A DNA stretch of 33,699 nt from Pseudomonadota bacterium (GCA_021848325.1 JAJZUU010000029.1:1-33699), one strand, 5' to 3'. Positions 16,824-25,466 are shown, counted from the first letter of the stretch. Notes: a model not told the origin generated them from the letters alone. A program made the numbers and translations.

Positions 16824-19148
16824 ATGACCACCATGATACACACGCTGGGATTTCCGCGCATGGGCGCGGGCCGGGAACTGAAATTCGCGCTCGAGAGGCA
16901 CTGGCGCGGCGAGATCTCCGCCGCAGAGCTCGAAGCCGCGGGGCGCGAGCTGCGGGCGCGGAACTGGGCGCTGGAGCGGGAGGCGGGGCTCGATTTCGTC
17001 ACCGTGGGCGATTTTGCCTACTACGACCACATGCTGAACCAGATCCAGCTTCTGGGCTGCGAACCGAAGCGGTTTGGCTTTGACGGCAGCGAACCGGAGC
17101 TTTCGCGCTATTTTGCCATGGCGCGCGGGGTGGCGGGGGAACCGTCCGCAGGCGACGGCGGCCGGCCGGCGCTGGAGATGACCAAATGGTTCGACACCAA
17201 CTACCATTATCTGGTCCCGGAGTTTACTCCCGATACCGTGTTCCGCCTCGCCTCCGGGCGCCTGTTCGACGAGGTGGCGGAGGCCCGTGCGCTGGGTCAT
17301 CCGGTGAAGGCCGTGCTGGTGGGGCCGCTCACCTTCCTGTGGCTGGGGAAGGAGAAGGCGGCGGGTTTCGACCGCCTGTCGCTGCTCGACGCACTGCTGC
17401 CGGTCTATGGCGAAATCCTCACCCGGCTCAAACGCCAGGGTGTGGCGTGGGTGCAGATCGACGAGCCGATTCTCGCCCTTGAGCTGCCTCAGACGTGGCT
17501 CTCGGCCTTCGAAGGGGCATACTGGCGGCTCAATTCGGCCGGGGTGAAGCTCATGCTCGCCACCTATTTCGACGGGATCGAACACAACCTCTCGGCGCTG
17601 GCCAACCTGCCGGTGGCGGGGCTGCACGTGGACCTGGTTCGCGCCCCCGGGCAGTTCGCCGCGGTGCTGGACCGGCTGCCGGTGTACAAGGTGCTGTCCC
17701 TGGGCCTGGTGGACGGGCGCAACATCTGGCGCGGCGATCTCGATTCGGCGCTGGCGCTGGCCAAAGGCGCGCGGGAAAGGCTGGGAGACAGGCTGTGGCT
17801 GGCACCCTCCTGTTCCCTGCTGCATCTGCCGGTAAGCCTGGAATCCGAAACCGCGCTGGACGCGGAACTCAGGTCCTGGCTCGCCTTCGCCGCGGAAAAA
17901 CTGGCCGAACTCCATACCCTGAAACGCGCCTTGGACGAAGGGGGTCAGTCTGTGGCCGCGGCGCTGGAAGCGGCCCGGAACGCCCAGGCCGCGCGCCGCA
18001 CAAGCCCGCGCATCCACAATCCGGAGGTCGCCCGCCGCATTGCGGCGCTGCCGGCCAACGCCGACCGCCGGGCCTCCGTTTTTCCGGTGCGCCAGGCCAA
18101 GCAACGGGAAAAATTCCGGCTGCCTGCCTTCCCAACCACCACCATCGGATCTTTCCCCCAAACACCGGAGATTCGCGCCGCGCGGGCCGCCTTCAAGCGC
18201 GGCGACATGGGTGAAGAGACCTACCGCCAAAAAATGCGCGAGCAAATTGCCTATGCCATAAACCGACAGGAGTCCCTCGGCCTCGACGTGCTGGTGCACG
18301 GCGAACCGGAGCGCAACGACATGGTGGAGTATTTCGGCGAGCAGCTTTCCGGCTTCGCCTTCACCCGAAACGGCTGGGTCCAGTCCTATGGCTCCCGCTG
18401 CGTCAAACCGCCCGTTATCTACGGCGACGTGGCGCGCCCCCGTCCCATGACGCTGGAGTGGGCGGTCTACGCGCAAGGGCTCACCCGGCGCCCGGTGAAG
18501 GGCATGCTCACCGGGCCGATCACCATCCTGCAATGGTCTTTCGTGCGCGACGACCAACCCCGTTCCGAAACGGCGCTGCAAATCGCGCTGGCCATCCGGG
18601 ACGAGGTAGCGGACCTGGAGGCGGCGGGCATCGGTATCATCCAGATCGACGAACCCGCCATTCGCGAAGGGCTGCCGCTGAAACGCGGACAGTGGAAGGC
18701 GTATCTCGCCTGGGCGGCGCGGGCCTTCCGCGTTTCGGCTTCGCCCGTGGCGGACGATACCCAGATCCATACCCATATGTGCTACTCGGAATTCAACGAC
18801 ATCCTGCCGGAAATCGCCGCCATGGACGCGGATGTCATCACCATCGAAACCAGCCGTTCGGACATGGAGTTGCTGCGCGGTTTCGGGGAGTTTCGCTACC
18901 CCAACGAGATCGGTCCCGGCGTGTGGGACATCCACTCGCCGCGGGTGCCGCCCGCGGATGAAATGGCGCGGCTTCTCGGCAAGGCCGCGGAAGTCGTCCG
19001 CCCGGAGAACCTCTGGGTCAACCCGGATTGCGGGCTGAAGACCCGCGGCTGGAAGGAAACGGAAGCGGCGCTCGCCAACATGGTGGAGGCGGCGCGGCAG
19101 TTGCGGGCGCGCCGCGGCGGCAAAGCGGCTGCGGGGGAGGGGCTTTAG
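16824..19148 (+). CDS. metE: Cobalamin-independent methionine synthase
   Basis: A 774-residue zinc enzyme transferring the methyl group of 5-methyltetrahydropteroyl-triglutamate to homocysteine. The N-terminal barrel begins [20 protein letters not shown] and holds [16 protein letters not shown]. The C-terminal barrel has [35 protein letters not shown] (zinc His and Cys), and [11 protein letters not shown] (last zinc Cys) close to the end. Full family length. I chose ATG at 16824 because GGAG precedes it at good spacing and family similarity starts there. Divergent metR is the likely activator. The end overlaps the convergent DUF488 gene by 4 bp. Confidence 0.97.
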   Translation: MTTMIHTLGFPRMGAGRELKFALERHWRGEISAAELEAAGRELRARNWALEREAGLDFVTVGDFAYYDHMLNQIQLLGCEPKRFGFDGSEPELSRYFAMARGVAGEPSAGDGGRPALEMTKWFDTNYHYLVPEFTPDTVFRLASGRLFDEVAEARALGHPVKAVLVGPLTFLWLGKEKAAGFDRLSLLDALLPVYGEILTRLKRQGVAWVQIDEPILALELPQTWLSAFEGAYWRLNSAGVKLMLATYFDGIEHNLSALANLPVAGLHVDLVRAPGQFAAVLDRLPVYKVLSLGLVDGRNIWRGDLDSALALAKGARERLGDRLWLAPSCSLLHLPVSLESETALDAELRSWLAFAAEKLAELHTLKRALDEGGQSVAAALEAARNAQAARRTSPRIHNPEVARRIAALPANADRRASVFPVRQAKQREKFRLPAFPTTTIGSFPQTPEIRAARAAFKRGDMGEETYRQKMREQIAYAINRQESLGLDVLVHGEPERNDMVEYFGEQLSGFAFTRNGWVQSYGSRCVKPPVIYGDVARPRPMTLEWAVYAQGLTRRPVKGMLTGPITILQWSFVRDDQPRSETALQIALAIRDEVADLEAAGIGIIQIDEPAIREGLPLKRGQWKAYLAWAARAFRVSASPVADDTQIHTHMCYSEFNDILPEIAAMDADVITIETSRSDMELLRGFGEFRYPNEIGPGVWDIHSPRVPPADEMARLLGKAAEVVRPENLWVNPDCGLKTRGWKETEAALANMVEAARQLRARRGGKAAAGEGL

Positions 19149-19498
19149 CCGGCGCCGCCTTCCTCCAGGTACCCCTTCAACACCGCGGCGTTGCTGCGCT
19201 CGCCGTCCCGAGCCCCATAGAGCAGGGTCACCGTGTCCTGCTCCGCGAGGCTGCGCAGGCGGGCCACCGGCTCCGGGTTGGCCGCCAGTTCCGCCCGGTA
19301 GCGGCTGCGAAACCCGGCCCACCGGGCGGGGTCGTGGCCAAACCATTTGCGCAGCGCCGGGCTGGGCGCCACCTCCTTCAGCCACAGCGTCACCCGGGCG
19401 CGGTCCTTGGCCAGGCCGCGGGGCCACAACCGGTCCACCAGGACCCGGTGGCCGTCCCCTTCGCACGGCGGTTCATAAACCCGTTTCAGCCGAATCAT
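19145..19498 (-). CDS. DUF488 family protein (YeaO-like)
   Basis: A 117-residue protein with the family signatures [21 protein letters not shown], the [17 protein letters not shown] block and [20 protein letters not shown]488 proteins are small, soluble and biochemically undefined; conserved Arg and His residues suggest nucleic-acid or nucleotide binding, but this is speculation. The gene is complete at normal length. It overlaps the convergent metE stop by 4 bp. Confidence 0.88.
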   Translation of the reverse strand: MIRLKRVYEPPCEGDGHRVLVDRLWPRGLAKDRARVTLWLKEVAPSPALRKWFGHDPARWAGFRSRYRAELAANPEPVARLRSLAEQDTVTLLYGARDGERSNAAVLKGYLEEGGAG

Positions 19499-19608
19499 CC
19501 CTCAGCCCATCGTGGCAAAACATCCCCCGGTATTCCCCGGGGCGTCACGCCATCCGATTCTCCCGTACAATGCCGGGTTACCATTGTGCTTATCATCCAC
19601 CGCGATTT

Positions 19609-21084
19609 ATGGCCTCAATCATCCTTGCCACTCTGAATGCCCGCTATTCCCACGCCTCCCTGGGCCTGCGCTATCTTCTGGCCAACATGGGGGAGTTGCA
19701 GCCGGAAACCTTGTTGCTGGAGTTCATCATCCAGCATCGGCCCGCCGACATCGTGGAGACTATCATTGGACACGCGCCGAAGGTGGTTGGTTTCGGCGTC
19801 TACATCTGGAACGTGGAAGAGACGACCCGGGTGGTGGCGCTGCTCAGGCAGGTCGCCCCGGAGGTCACCGTGGTGCTGGGCGGGCCGGAGGTGAGCTACG
19901 AATACGACCGGCAGCAGATCGTGCAGCTTGCGGATTACGTGATCCCCGGCCAGGCGGATATCGCCTTCGGCAGGCTGTGCCGCCGCCTGCTGGAGGGCGA
20001 GCGGCCCGAGCACAAGATCATCCCTGCCGAGCAGGTGCCGCTGGAGCAACTGGTGCTGCCCTACCGCTTCTACAGCGACCAGGACATCGCCCACCGCCTG
20101 ATCTATGTGGAGGCCTCCCGGGGCTGCCCGTTCAAGTGCGAATTCTGCCTGTCCAGCCTGGACAAGACCTCCCGGCCGTTCGACCTGGATCGCTTCCTGG
20201 CGGAAATGCAGGGCTTGTACGACCGTGGGGTGCGCCAGTTCAAGTTCGTGGACCGCACCTTCAACCTGAACATCAAATCCAGCCTGAGAATCCTGGAATT
20301 CTTCCTGGAGCGGCTGGACGAGCGGCTGTTCCTGCATTTCGAGGTGGTGCCGGACCACCTGCCGGAGGCGCTCAAGCAGGCGATCGCGCGCTTCCCGGAG
20401 GGGGCGTTGCAATTCGAGATCGGCATCCAGAGCTTCGATCCGGAGGTGCAGGCCCTGATCAGCCGCCGCCAGGACAACCGAAAGACCGAGGAAAACCTGG
20501 CCTGGCTGCGCCATTCCAGCCACGCCCATATCCACGCCGACCTGATCGCCGGGCTGCCGGGGGAAGACCTGGAAGGCTTCGCCCGGGGCTTCAACCGGCT
20601 GGCGGCGCTCAAGCCCCACGAGATCCAGGTGGGCATCCTGAAGCGGCTGCGGGGCGCCCCCATCGATCGCCACAGCGAAGCCTTCCATATCCGCTACAGC
20701 CCCCACCCCCCTTACAACATCCTGTGCAACGACCGGCTCGACTTCGCCACCGTGCAGCGGCTCTCCCGCTTCGCCCGCTACTGGGACCTGGTGGGCAATA
20801 CCGGCCGCTTTCCCGACGCCCTGCCCCTGCTGCTCGGGGACGACCCCTTCGCCCGCTTCCTGGGTTTCAGCGACTGGCTTTACCACACCACCGGGCAGAC
20901 CCACCGGATCGCCCTCGACCGGCTGTTCGACCTGGTCTTCCGCTGGCTTACCCGGGAGGCGGGGGTGGGCGAGGCCGCCGCCCGCACCGCCCTGTCGGCC
21001 GACTACATCGGCTGCGGCGCCAAGGGTTGCCCGGATTTTCTGAAGCGGGAGGGCGAGGGGCGCCGGGCCCGTGCGCTGAACTGA
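19609..21084 (+). CDS. B12-binding-domain radical SAM protein with DUF4080-like C-terminus
   Basis: A 491-residue protein. Residues ~1-135 are a cobalamin-binding-type Rossmann domain (MASIILATLNARYSHASLGLR, then VVGFGVYIWN and VVLGGPEVSYE) without the classical DxHxxG motif, so cobalamin binding is uncertain. The radical SAM core follows with VEASRGCPFKCEFC (Cys173, Cys177, Cys180) that would ligate the 4Fe-4S cluster, and EIGIQSFDPEV plus HADLIAGLPGED. The last ~130 residues resemble DUF4080. The substrate is unknown; relatives modify or methylate unactivated carbons. The ATG at 19609 lacks an obvious ribosome-binding site, but the family N-terminus begins exactly there. The gene stands alone. 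A possible -10 (TACAAT) is at 19565-19570. Confidence 0.9.
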   Translation: MASIILATLNARYSHASLGLRYLLANMGELQPETLLLEFIIQHRPADIVETIIGHAPKVVGFGVYIWNVEETTRVVALLRQVAPEVTVVLGGPEVSYEYDRQQIVQLADYVIPGQADIAFGRLCRRLLEGERPEHKIIPAEQVPLEQLVLPYRFYSDQDIAHRLIYVEASRGCPFKCEFCLSSLDKTSRPFDLDRFLAEMQGLYDRGVRQFKFVDRTFNLNIKSSLRILEFFLERLDERLFLHFEVVPDHLPEALKQAIARFPEGALQFEIGIQSFDPEVQALISRRQDNRKTEENLAWLRHSSHAHIHADLIAGLPGEDLEGFARGFNRLAALKPHEIQVGILKRLRGAPIDRHSEAFHIRYSPHPPYNILCNDRLDFATVQRLSRFARYWDLVGNTGRFPDALPLLLGDDPFARFLGFSDWLYHTTGQTHRIALDRLFDLVFRWLTREAGVGEAAARTALSADYIGCGAKGCPDFLKREGEGRRARALN

Positions 21085-21159
21085 GCGGCCCGTGCCGTGC
21101 AACAGCAAAATAATGCTTGCAAAAAAAATTATAATATTAGAGAATACTTATAACACTGA

Positions 21160-21248
21160 ACTTGCTCTCCCAAAGAGTGTTTGGTGTTGTCTCCTCCTCC
21201 TCCTTTGGTGGAATTTGGCGCGGTCATATTTGAACCGCGCTTTTTTTT
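21160..21248 (+). ncRNA. Candidate small RNA with CU-rich anti-Shine-Dalgarno stretch
   Basis: The gap after the radical SAM gene holds, in order, AT-rich sequence with TATAAT-like hexamers (21130-21154), a small stem CCAAA/TTTGG (21170-21184), a run of TCC repeats (about 21191-21204) that would pair with a GGAGG ribosome-binding site, and a strong terminator (21218-21248). No ORF with a ribosome-binding site fits. Layout suggests a short trans-acting RNA or a leader. The promoter is not clear, since no hexamer pair has ideal 17-bp spacing. Confidence 0.35.
21218..21248 (+). terminator. Rho-independent terminator
   Basis: GCGCGGT (21218-21224) pairs with ACCGCGC (21234-21240) around a 9-base loop, followed by eight T. 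It could end the radical SAM transcript (134 bp after its stop) or the candidate small RNA. From here to the sigma-factor promoter the sequence shows no convincing gene. Confidence 0.88.
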
Positions 21249-21496
21249 GCCGGGCACGCTCATTATTCGGCGCCGAATCCATCCGCGCCGGTCATCACCC
21301 ACCGGGATCAAACGGGGGCATTTCCGGGCCAGCCAATTACTCATGGTTTCGCCAACCCCCAACGGGTTGCCCCGGCTCGCCAAACTCACCGGGCGAACAG
21401 GCGCTACCCATGGAACGGCGCCTGACATCCCGCAACATGTGAAGAGGGCGCCCGGCACAACTTGTGCGCTACGGTCGTCGCCACGACGCTGTCCCT

Positions 21497-21598
21497 TTAC
21501 CCCTGCTTCTTGCCGTAGAAGCGATTTGCCGGCGGCTCATAGTGCACCGCGAAACGGATTGTCTCGAGCAGGCAAAAGATAGATGCCAACGGCTGCAT
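21497..21598 (-). CDS. Possible 33-residue ORF or gene remnant
   Basis: A short minus-strand ORF, MQPLASIFCLLETIRFAVHY then EPPANRFYGKKQG. The peptide composition is protein-like, unlike the surrounding shadow frames, and the end PPANRFYGKKQG looks like a real protein C-terminus. The ribosome-binding context is weak (AAGGGA about 12 bases upstream). It may be the last exon-like remnant of a lost gene, a true small protein, or chance. I do not recognise it. Confidence 0.2.
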   Translation of the reverse strand: MQPLASIFCLLETIRFAVHYEPPANRFYGKKQG

Positions 21599-21614
21599 AA
21601 TTTTTAGCATCCCT

Positions 21615-21643
21615 TGTAACCTTTTCCCGTTTCGCCAGTATAA
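21615..21643 (+). promoter_or_regulatory. Candidate ECF-type promoter upstream of the sigma gene
   Basis: TGTAACC at 21615-21621 and GTATAA at 21638-21643, 16 bp apart. The AAC motif in the -35 is typical of ECF sigma promoters, and ECF sigma genes often transcribe themselves. The match is by eye. Confidence 0.4.
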
Positions 21644-21655
21644 GGGCTAAGCAAC

Positions 21656-22383
21656 ATGGGACTTGACGTGGACATCAAACCGCTCATAGAAAGGATAAGG
21701 AATGGCGACAGGCAAGCATTTGGCCAGGTGGTCATCTTCTACCAGGGTCCACTGTTCGGTTTCCTGGGGCGGCTGGGTCTTAACCAATCCCATGCGGAGG
21801 AAATCGCGCAGGAGACTTTTCTGCAGGCATGGAAGCGTCTCGGCAGCTACGACCCGCACCTTGCGGCGTTTTCCACTTGGCTATTCACGATCGCGCGCAA
21901 TCTGGCTTTAACCTAAAAAACTTAGTTCATCCGCAGATTACACAGATTTACGCAGATATGTCAGGAGCTTGCCTCGATGACAGATGTTACCCAGAAGGTG
22001 AATCGGGTTTTCCATGTAACCATCTGTTTATGCGTTGTTTAATCTGCGTGAATCTGCGCAATCTGCGGATTTTAGGTTTAAACGAGCTTTCTCGCGCTGC
22101 CAATCGGCACGAAGAAACGAGGGGGGACGATTTGCCTGACGGGGTTTGTCAAAGCCCGCAGCCGTTTGAAGCGCTGGCCAATGCGCAGTGGAAGCAGCGC
22201 TTGCAGGAATCTTTGCGGAAACTGCCGCTGGCTGATCGCAGCGTCCTGGCGCTGGCATACATCGAAAATCTGGAATTGACGGCAATCGGGCGGATCGAAG
22301 GATGCTCCTCCGGCGCAATCAAGACCAGATTACACCGTGCCAAGGAAAGGCTGCGCGAATTGCTGGGGACAAATGATGGATAA
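21656..22383 (+). pseudogene. ECF RNA polymerase sigma factor, disrupted by element A
   Basis: The N-terminal part (21656-21911) encodes sigma region 2: IKPLIERIRNGDRQAFGQVV, the AEEIAQETFLQAWKRLGSYD helix and FSTWLFTIARNLAL. There element A enters and brings a stop 5 bp later. After the element, the reading resumes as NELSRAANRHEETRG and sigma region 4 (LRKLPLADRSVLALAYIENLELTAIGRIEGCSSGAIKTRLHRAKERLRELL). Removing the 165-bp element and one TTTAA copy restores ctg gct tta aac gag ctt (LALNEL) and an open ~187-residue sigma factor. The insertion is 170 bp, so it also shifts frame. An open frame runs from within the N-terminal half through the element into region 4, but its first part is not sigma sequence. 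Function is almost certainly lost. Confidence 0.9.
21912..22076 (+). mobile_element. MITE-like element A, complete copy
   Basis: 165 bp, bounded by perfect CCTAAAA/TTTTAGG tips. Inside the tips are longer imperfect inverted repeats built on ATCCGCAGATTACACAGATT at the left and a diverged copy at the right. Flanked by TTTAA on both sides (21907-21911 and 22077-22081), a clear 5-bp target duplication. It has no coding capacity, so it must be moved by a transposase in trans. A second, nearly identical copy in opposite orientation is at 1-128. Confidence 0.92.
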
Positions 22384-22600
22384 GGATTTGGAAGGACTCT
22401 TGGCGTCCGGCTTGTTGGAAACGCCGGAGGATTTTGCTCAGCGGGTAATGCAACGCATCGACGGTTTGCCTCTTCCTGTGCGTCCGGCGCAGCCGCGGGA
22501 ATGGCTGTAATGGCTGGCACTGATCGGCGGCGTCGTTCTGGGGGCAACCCAACTGGCGGGATTTATGTTTGGCATCTGGTTAGCGGCAACGGCCGGATAA
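22373..22600 (+). pseudogene. Small anti-sigma-like membrane protein with in-frame stop
   Basis: Begins ATGATG inside the end of the sigma gene (11-bp overlap), as anti-sigma genes commonly do. It encodes MMDKDLEGLLASGLLETPED, then FAQRVMQRIDGLPLPVRPAQ, then PREWL followed by TAA at 22508-22510. The same frame continues WLALIGGVVLGATQLAGFMF and IWLAATAG to a second stop at 22600. That continuation is a single membrane segment, the usual end of a short anti-sigma protein. A one-base change, CAA or CAG to TAA or TAG, would explain the stop. With the sigma gene broken, loss of the partner is expected. The first 45 residues could still be made. Confidence 0.75.
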
Positions 22601-22618
22601 CACGGGAGATTCTCAACG

Positions 22619-23527
22619 ATGAACAACCTAACTAGACCGCGCAGACCCGTCTTCGCACTTATGATGTCGTTTGTTCTACCGGGCTTTGGGCAGCTTTATA
22701 ACGGCGAACCAAACAAGGCGATCTGGCTATTCCTCGGTTTTGCCTTGTTAAGCATTCCAGGCGGGGCGCTGGTTGCGCTTTATCTGCCCAGTACTTGGAT
22801 GATGCCTGCCCTCGTGGTCGGTATTGTACTGACCCTGGCGCTTTGGTTGTATGGGATGATCGATGCTTGGCGCGGCGCCAGCCGCAGGCAGGATTACGTC
22901 CCGCAAGTTTGGCAGGTCAGCGGTGTGTACGCGCTGGTTTTCATCATCTGCAATGTGCTCGCCCTGCCACTGTTGATTAGCTATGTGCGCGAGCACCAAG
23001 TCGCATCCTTTTATCTACCCAGTTCCAGCATGGTGCCGAGTGTGCTGCGGGGCGATATCATCTTCGCCGATAAACGCTACAACTGCCCTGGCTGCAAGCA
23101 AGGGGTCAAACGTGGGGACATTGCGATTTTTGCCTACCCGAATAACCGCACCATTTATTACATCAAGCGCATCATCGGCCTGCCCGGCGACCACGTGCGG
23201 GTCAAGGGCAACGAGGTCTGGGTAAACGGCCGATCCCTGACGGTGACGGAAGCTGTCACGCCAAATGGCGTCCTGGCGACGGAACGCGACGGAGGCAGGC
23301 AATGGAAGGTGATTTGGGCGCCTGTGAAAGACCGCCCCCCCGAGGCGGACATGACGGTGCCCGCGGGGCAAGTTTTCGTGCTGGGCGATAACCGCGATGC
23401 GGCCAAGGACTCACGCTATTTCGGCACGGTCCCTTTACAGGATGTGGTTGGAAAAGCCCGCCAGGTATGGTTCTCCTCCGATGCCAACGGCGTGCGCTGG
23501 AGGCGCTTGGGAGAAGTCCTGGAATGA
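22619..23527 (+). CDS. lepB: Signal peptidase I with extra N-terminal membrane domain
   Basis: A 302-residue S26 protease that cleaves signal peptides at the outer face of the inner membrane. Residues 1-85 contain SFVLPGFGQLYNGEPNKAIW and two or three membrane segments, like the DUF5683/TM2-type domain fused to some signal peptidases. Another membrane segment (~103-122) precedes the catalytic domain: PSSSMVPSVLRGD with nucleophile Ser137, YYIKRIIGLPGD with general-base Lys183, and FVLGDNRDAAKDSRYFG near the end. An unusual CPGC (156-159) sits just after the Ser box. The gene follows the sigma/anti-sigma remnants after 18 bp, so it may have been in that operon; GGAG lies upstream of the ATG. 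It is likely a second or specialised peptidase, since the usual lepA-lepB-rnc context is absent. Confidence 0.9.
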   Translation: MNNLTRPRRPVFALMMSFVLPGFGQLYNGEPNKAIWLFLGFALLSIPGGALVALYLPSTWMMPALVVGIVLTLALWLYGMIDAWRGASRRQDYVPQVWQVSGVYALVFIICNVLALPLLISYVREHQVASFYLPSSSMVPSVLRGDIIFADKRYNCPGCKQGVKRGDIAIFAYPNNRTIYYIKRIIGLPGDHVRVKGNEVWVNGRSLTVTEAVTPNGVLATERDGGRQWKVIWAPVKDRPPEADMTVPAGQVFVLGDNRDAAKDSRYFGTVPLQDVVGKARQVWFSSDANGVRWRRLGEVLE

Positions 23528-23529
23528 AT

Positions 23530-23550
23530 CGGGACCTCGGTGAGGTCCCG
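23530..23550. terminator. Hairpin between convergent lepB and thioredoxin genes
   Basis: CGGGACCTC pairs perfectly with GAGGTCCCG around a 3-base loop, 2 bp after the lepB stop. No clear T run follows on either strand (catttatg on the plus), so it may be a weak or bidirectional terminator. Confidence 0.5.
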
Positions 23551-23580
23551 CATTTATGCAGTCGTTTGGCGCCCTGCCGG

Positions 23581-23955
23581 TCAGTCGCCCTGCTGCGCCT
23601 GCTCCGCGGCGATTTCGGCGTGTACCTGGGCCATGTCCACCGCCTTCACCTGGGTGATGAGGTCCTCGAAGTTGGCGGAGGATAGGGCGCCGGGCTGGGA
23701 GAACAGGATCACCTTCTCGCGGAACACCATCAGGGTCGGAATGGAGCGGATCTGGAAATAGCCGGCCAGGTCTTGTTCCTCCTCCGTATTCACCTTGGCG
23801 AACACGATCTCCGGGTATTGGTCCGACAGTTGCTCGTAGGTGGGGGCGAAAGAACGGCAGGGCCCGCACCAAGGCGCCCAGAAATCGACGATTACGGTGT
23901 CGTTGTTGATGACGACCTCTTCGAAGTTGTCCTTGGTGACTGCCACGGTGGCCAT
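23581..23955 (-). CDS. trxA: Thioredoxin
   Basis: A 124-residue cytoplasmic thioredoxin with the redox centre VDFWAPWCGPCRSFAP (Cys30, Cys33) and the cis-proline loop IRSIPTLMVF. It reduces protein disulfides with electrons from thioredoxin reductase. It is about 15 residues longer than E. coli TrxA, with an Ala/Gln-rich helical tail. The ATG at 23955 has a good GGAG. Upstream in-frame codons have no thioredoxin similarity. It is one of two thioredoxin-fold genes in the window; ribonucleotide reductase downstream is a known thioredoxin client, but the loci are not linked in an operon. The symbol is by similarity; which of several thioredoxins it is cannot be said. Confidence 0.93.
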   Translation of the reverse strand: MATVAVTKDNFEEVVINNDTVIVDFWAPWCGPCRSFAPTYEQLSDQYPEIVFAKVNTEEEQDLAGYFQIRSIPTLMVFREKVILFSQPGALSSANFEDLITQVKAVDMAQVHAEIAAEQAQQGD

Positions 23956-24256
23956 GGTAAAGCTCCTTTGCGTGCGTGCGCCGGGCGCATCGCGGGTTTT
24001 AGAGGGGAATCGAACACTCGAAGAACCGATATCTTGAACGGCGTGGCGCCGAGATTGAAGTGCTTTGAGCGAGCCAATCCGGATAGGTGGTATAACGATA
24101 ACATTTTTTGCAGGCAACAATCCAGCCGCCGCGTCCGCGCCTGGGGCGGGTTCGCGAAGTATGGCTCAAGGTTGGCGCCGAATTGCCGATTCCATACAAT
24201 TGACCCGGGCAAGAGGCGGAACGACCGGCCGATGGTCGCACCACGGAGGGCAATGT
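23956..24256. other. Divergent intergenic region between thioredoxin and pilU
   Basis: A 301-bp gap with no gene that I can support. It contains TATAAC (24091-24096), a possible rightward -10, with no -35 at proper spacing. GAACGGCGTGGCGCCGAG (24034-24051) holds a small GGCG/CGCC dyad. A plausible ribosome-binding site for pilU, GGAGGG, is at 24245-24250. Confidence 0.4.
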
Positions 24257-25414
24257 ATGGACATGAACCCGCTATTCAAATTCATGGCGGACAAGAAGGC
24301 GTCAGATCTGTTTTTTTCTGCGGGGGCGCCCATCCACATCAAGATAGAGGGGGAACTCCAGCCCATCAACCGCCAGGTGCTTGACGCCAAGGCGGCGGAG
24401 CAGGCCGCCTATTCCCTGATGACCGACGATCAGATCGAAGAGTTCCGCAACACCATGGAGATGAACTTCGGGCTTTCCGTGAAGAACGTGGGCCGCTTCA
24501 GGATCAACGTGTTCCGCCAGCGCGGCAGTGTGGCGATGGTGATCCGCTTCATCAACAACACCATCCCTTCCATGGAGTCCCTGGGGTTGCCCGACGTGCT
24601 GCGGCAACTGGCGGTGGAGAAACGGGGCCTGGTGCTGGTGGTGGGGGCCACCGGCTCGGGCAAGTCCACCACCCTGGCCGCCATGATCGACTTCCGCAAC
24701 GGCAGCAAGGCCGGGCACATCCTGTCGGTGGAAGACCCCATCGAGTTCATGCACAAGCACAAGAAGTCCATCGTCAACCAGCGCGAGGTGGGGGTGGACA
24801 CGGAGTCCTACGGCAACGCCCTGATGAACGCCATGCGCGAGGCACCCGACGTGCTGCTGATCGGGGAGATCCGCGACATGGAGACCATGAAGCAGGCGCT
24901 GATCTATACCCAGACCGGACACCTGTGCATGGCCACCCTGCACGCCAACAACGCCTACCATGCCCTGACCCGGGTCATCAGCATGTTCCCCATGGAGACC
25001 CGGGAGCACCTGCTGCACGACCTGTCCGCCAGTCTCAAGGCGGTGATTTCCCAGCGCCTGGTGAAAGGGGTGGACGGCAAGCGGGTGCCCGCGGTGGAAG
25101 TCCTGGTGAATTCCCTGTACGTTTCCGAACTGGTCCAGAAGCAGCAGATCGATGCCATCAAGGAGGCCATGGAGCAATCCATGACCGACGGCTCCCAGAC
25201 CTTCGAGCAGGCCCTGTTCCATCTCTACCAGAGTGGCAGGGTCAGCCTGGAAGAGGCGCTGCACAATGCCGACTCCCGCAATAATCTGGAATGGCTGATC
25301 AAGAACAGCACCAAGGAAAAATATCGCGAGACCGGGGCGCGCGTTCCCGGCAGCGCACCGAGGGCCCCCGGCGATTTTGGCGACATCACCATCATGCCGG
25401 AGATGCTGGATTAG
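24257..25414 (+). CDS. pilU: Type IV pilus retraction ATPase, PilU-type
   Basis: A 385-residue hexameric AAA ATPase of the PilT/PilU family that powers pilus retraction at the cytoplasmic base. N-terminal PAS-like domain with KKASDLFFSAGAPIHIKIEG; Walker A GATGSGKST (130-138); SVEDPIEFMH Asp box; Walker B DVLLIGEIRD; His box TGHLCMATLHANNA. PilU is preferred over PilT for the LFF and IHIKIEG wording, the Cys in the His box and the C-terminal extension EKYRETGARVPG. PilU usually assists PilT and is often adjacent to it; no pilT is in the window, unless it lies elsewhere. GGAGGG sits 6 bases before the ATG. Confidence 0.9.
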   Translation: MDMNPLFKFMADKKASDLFFSAGAPIHIKIEGELQPINRQVLDAKAAEQAAYSLMTDDQIEEFRNTMEMNFGLSVKNVGRFRINVFRQRGSVAMVIRFINNTIPSMESLGLPDVLRQLAVEKRGLVLVVGATGSGKSTTLAAMIDFRNGSKAGHILSVEDPIEFMHKHKKSIVNQREVGVDTESYGNALMNAMREAPDVLLIGEIRDMETMKQALIYTQTGHLCMATLHANNAYHALTRVISMFPMETREHLLHDLSASLKAVISQRLVKGVDGKRVPAVEVLVNSLYVSELVQKQQIDAIKEAMEQSMTDGSQTFEQALFHLYQSGRVSLEEALHNADSRNNLEWLIKNSTKEKYRETGARVPGSAPRAPGDFGDITIMPEMLD

Positions 25415-25466
25415 GGTGCGTTAGCCTCGAAACGGCAATCGTAGGCCCGCAGGACGAAAGACACGC

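Noticed and set aside
21829-22383. Open frame running from the sigma N-terminal region through element A into sigma region 4, as a possible new fusion gene.
   Set aside because: The first ~28 codons are out of phase with the sigma sequence and the middle is element DNA; no ribosome-binding site is seen. The target duplication shows it is an insertion product.
25430-25450. Similarity of cctcgaaacggcaatcg to the tip of element B.
   Set aside because: Only about 14 of 17 bases agree, with no partner end and no TTTAA flank; it could easily be chance.
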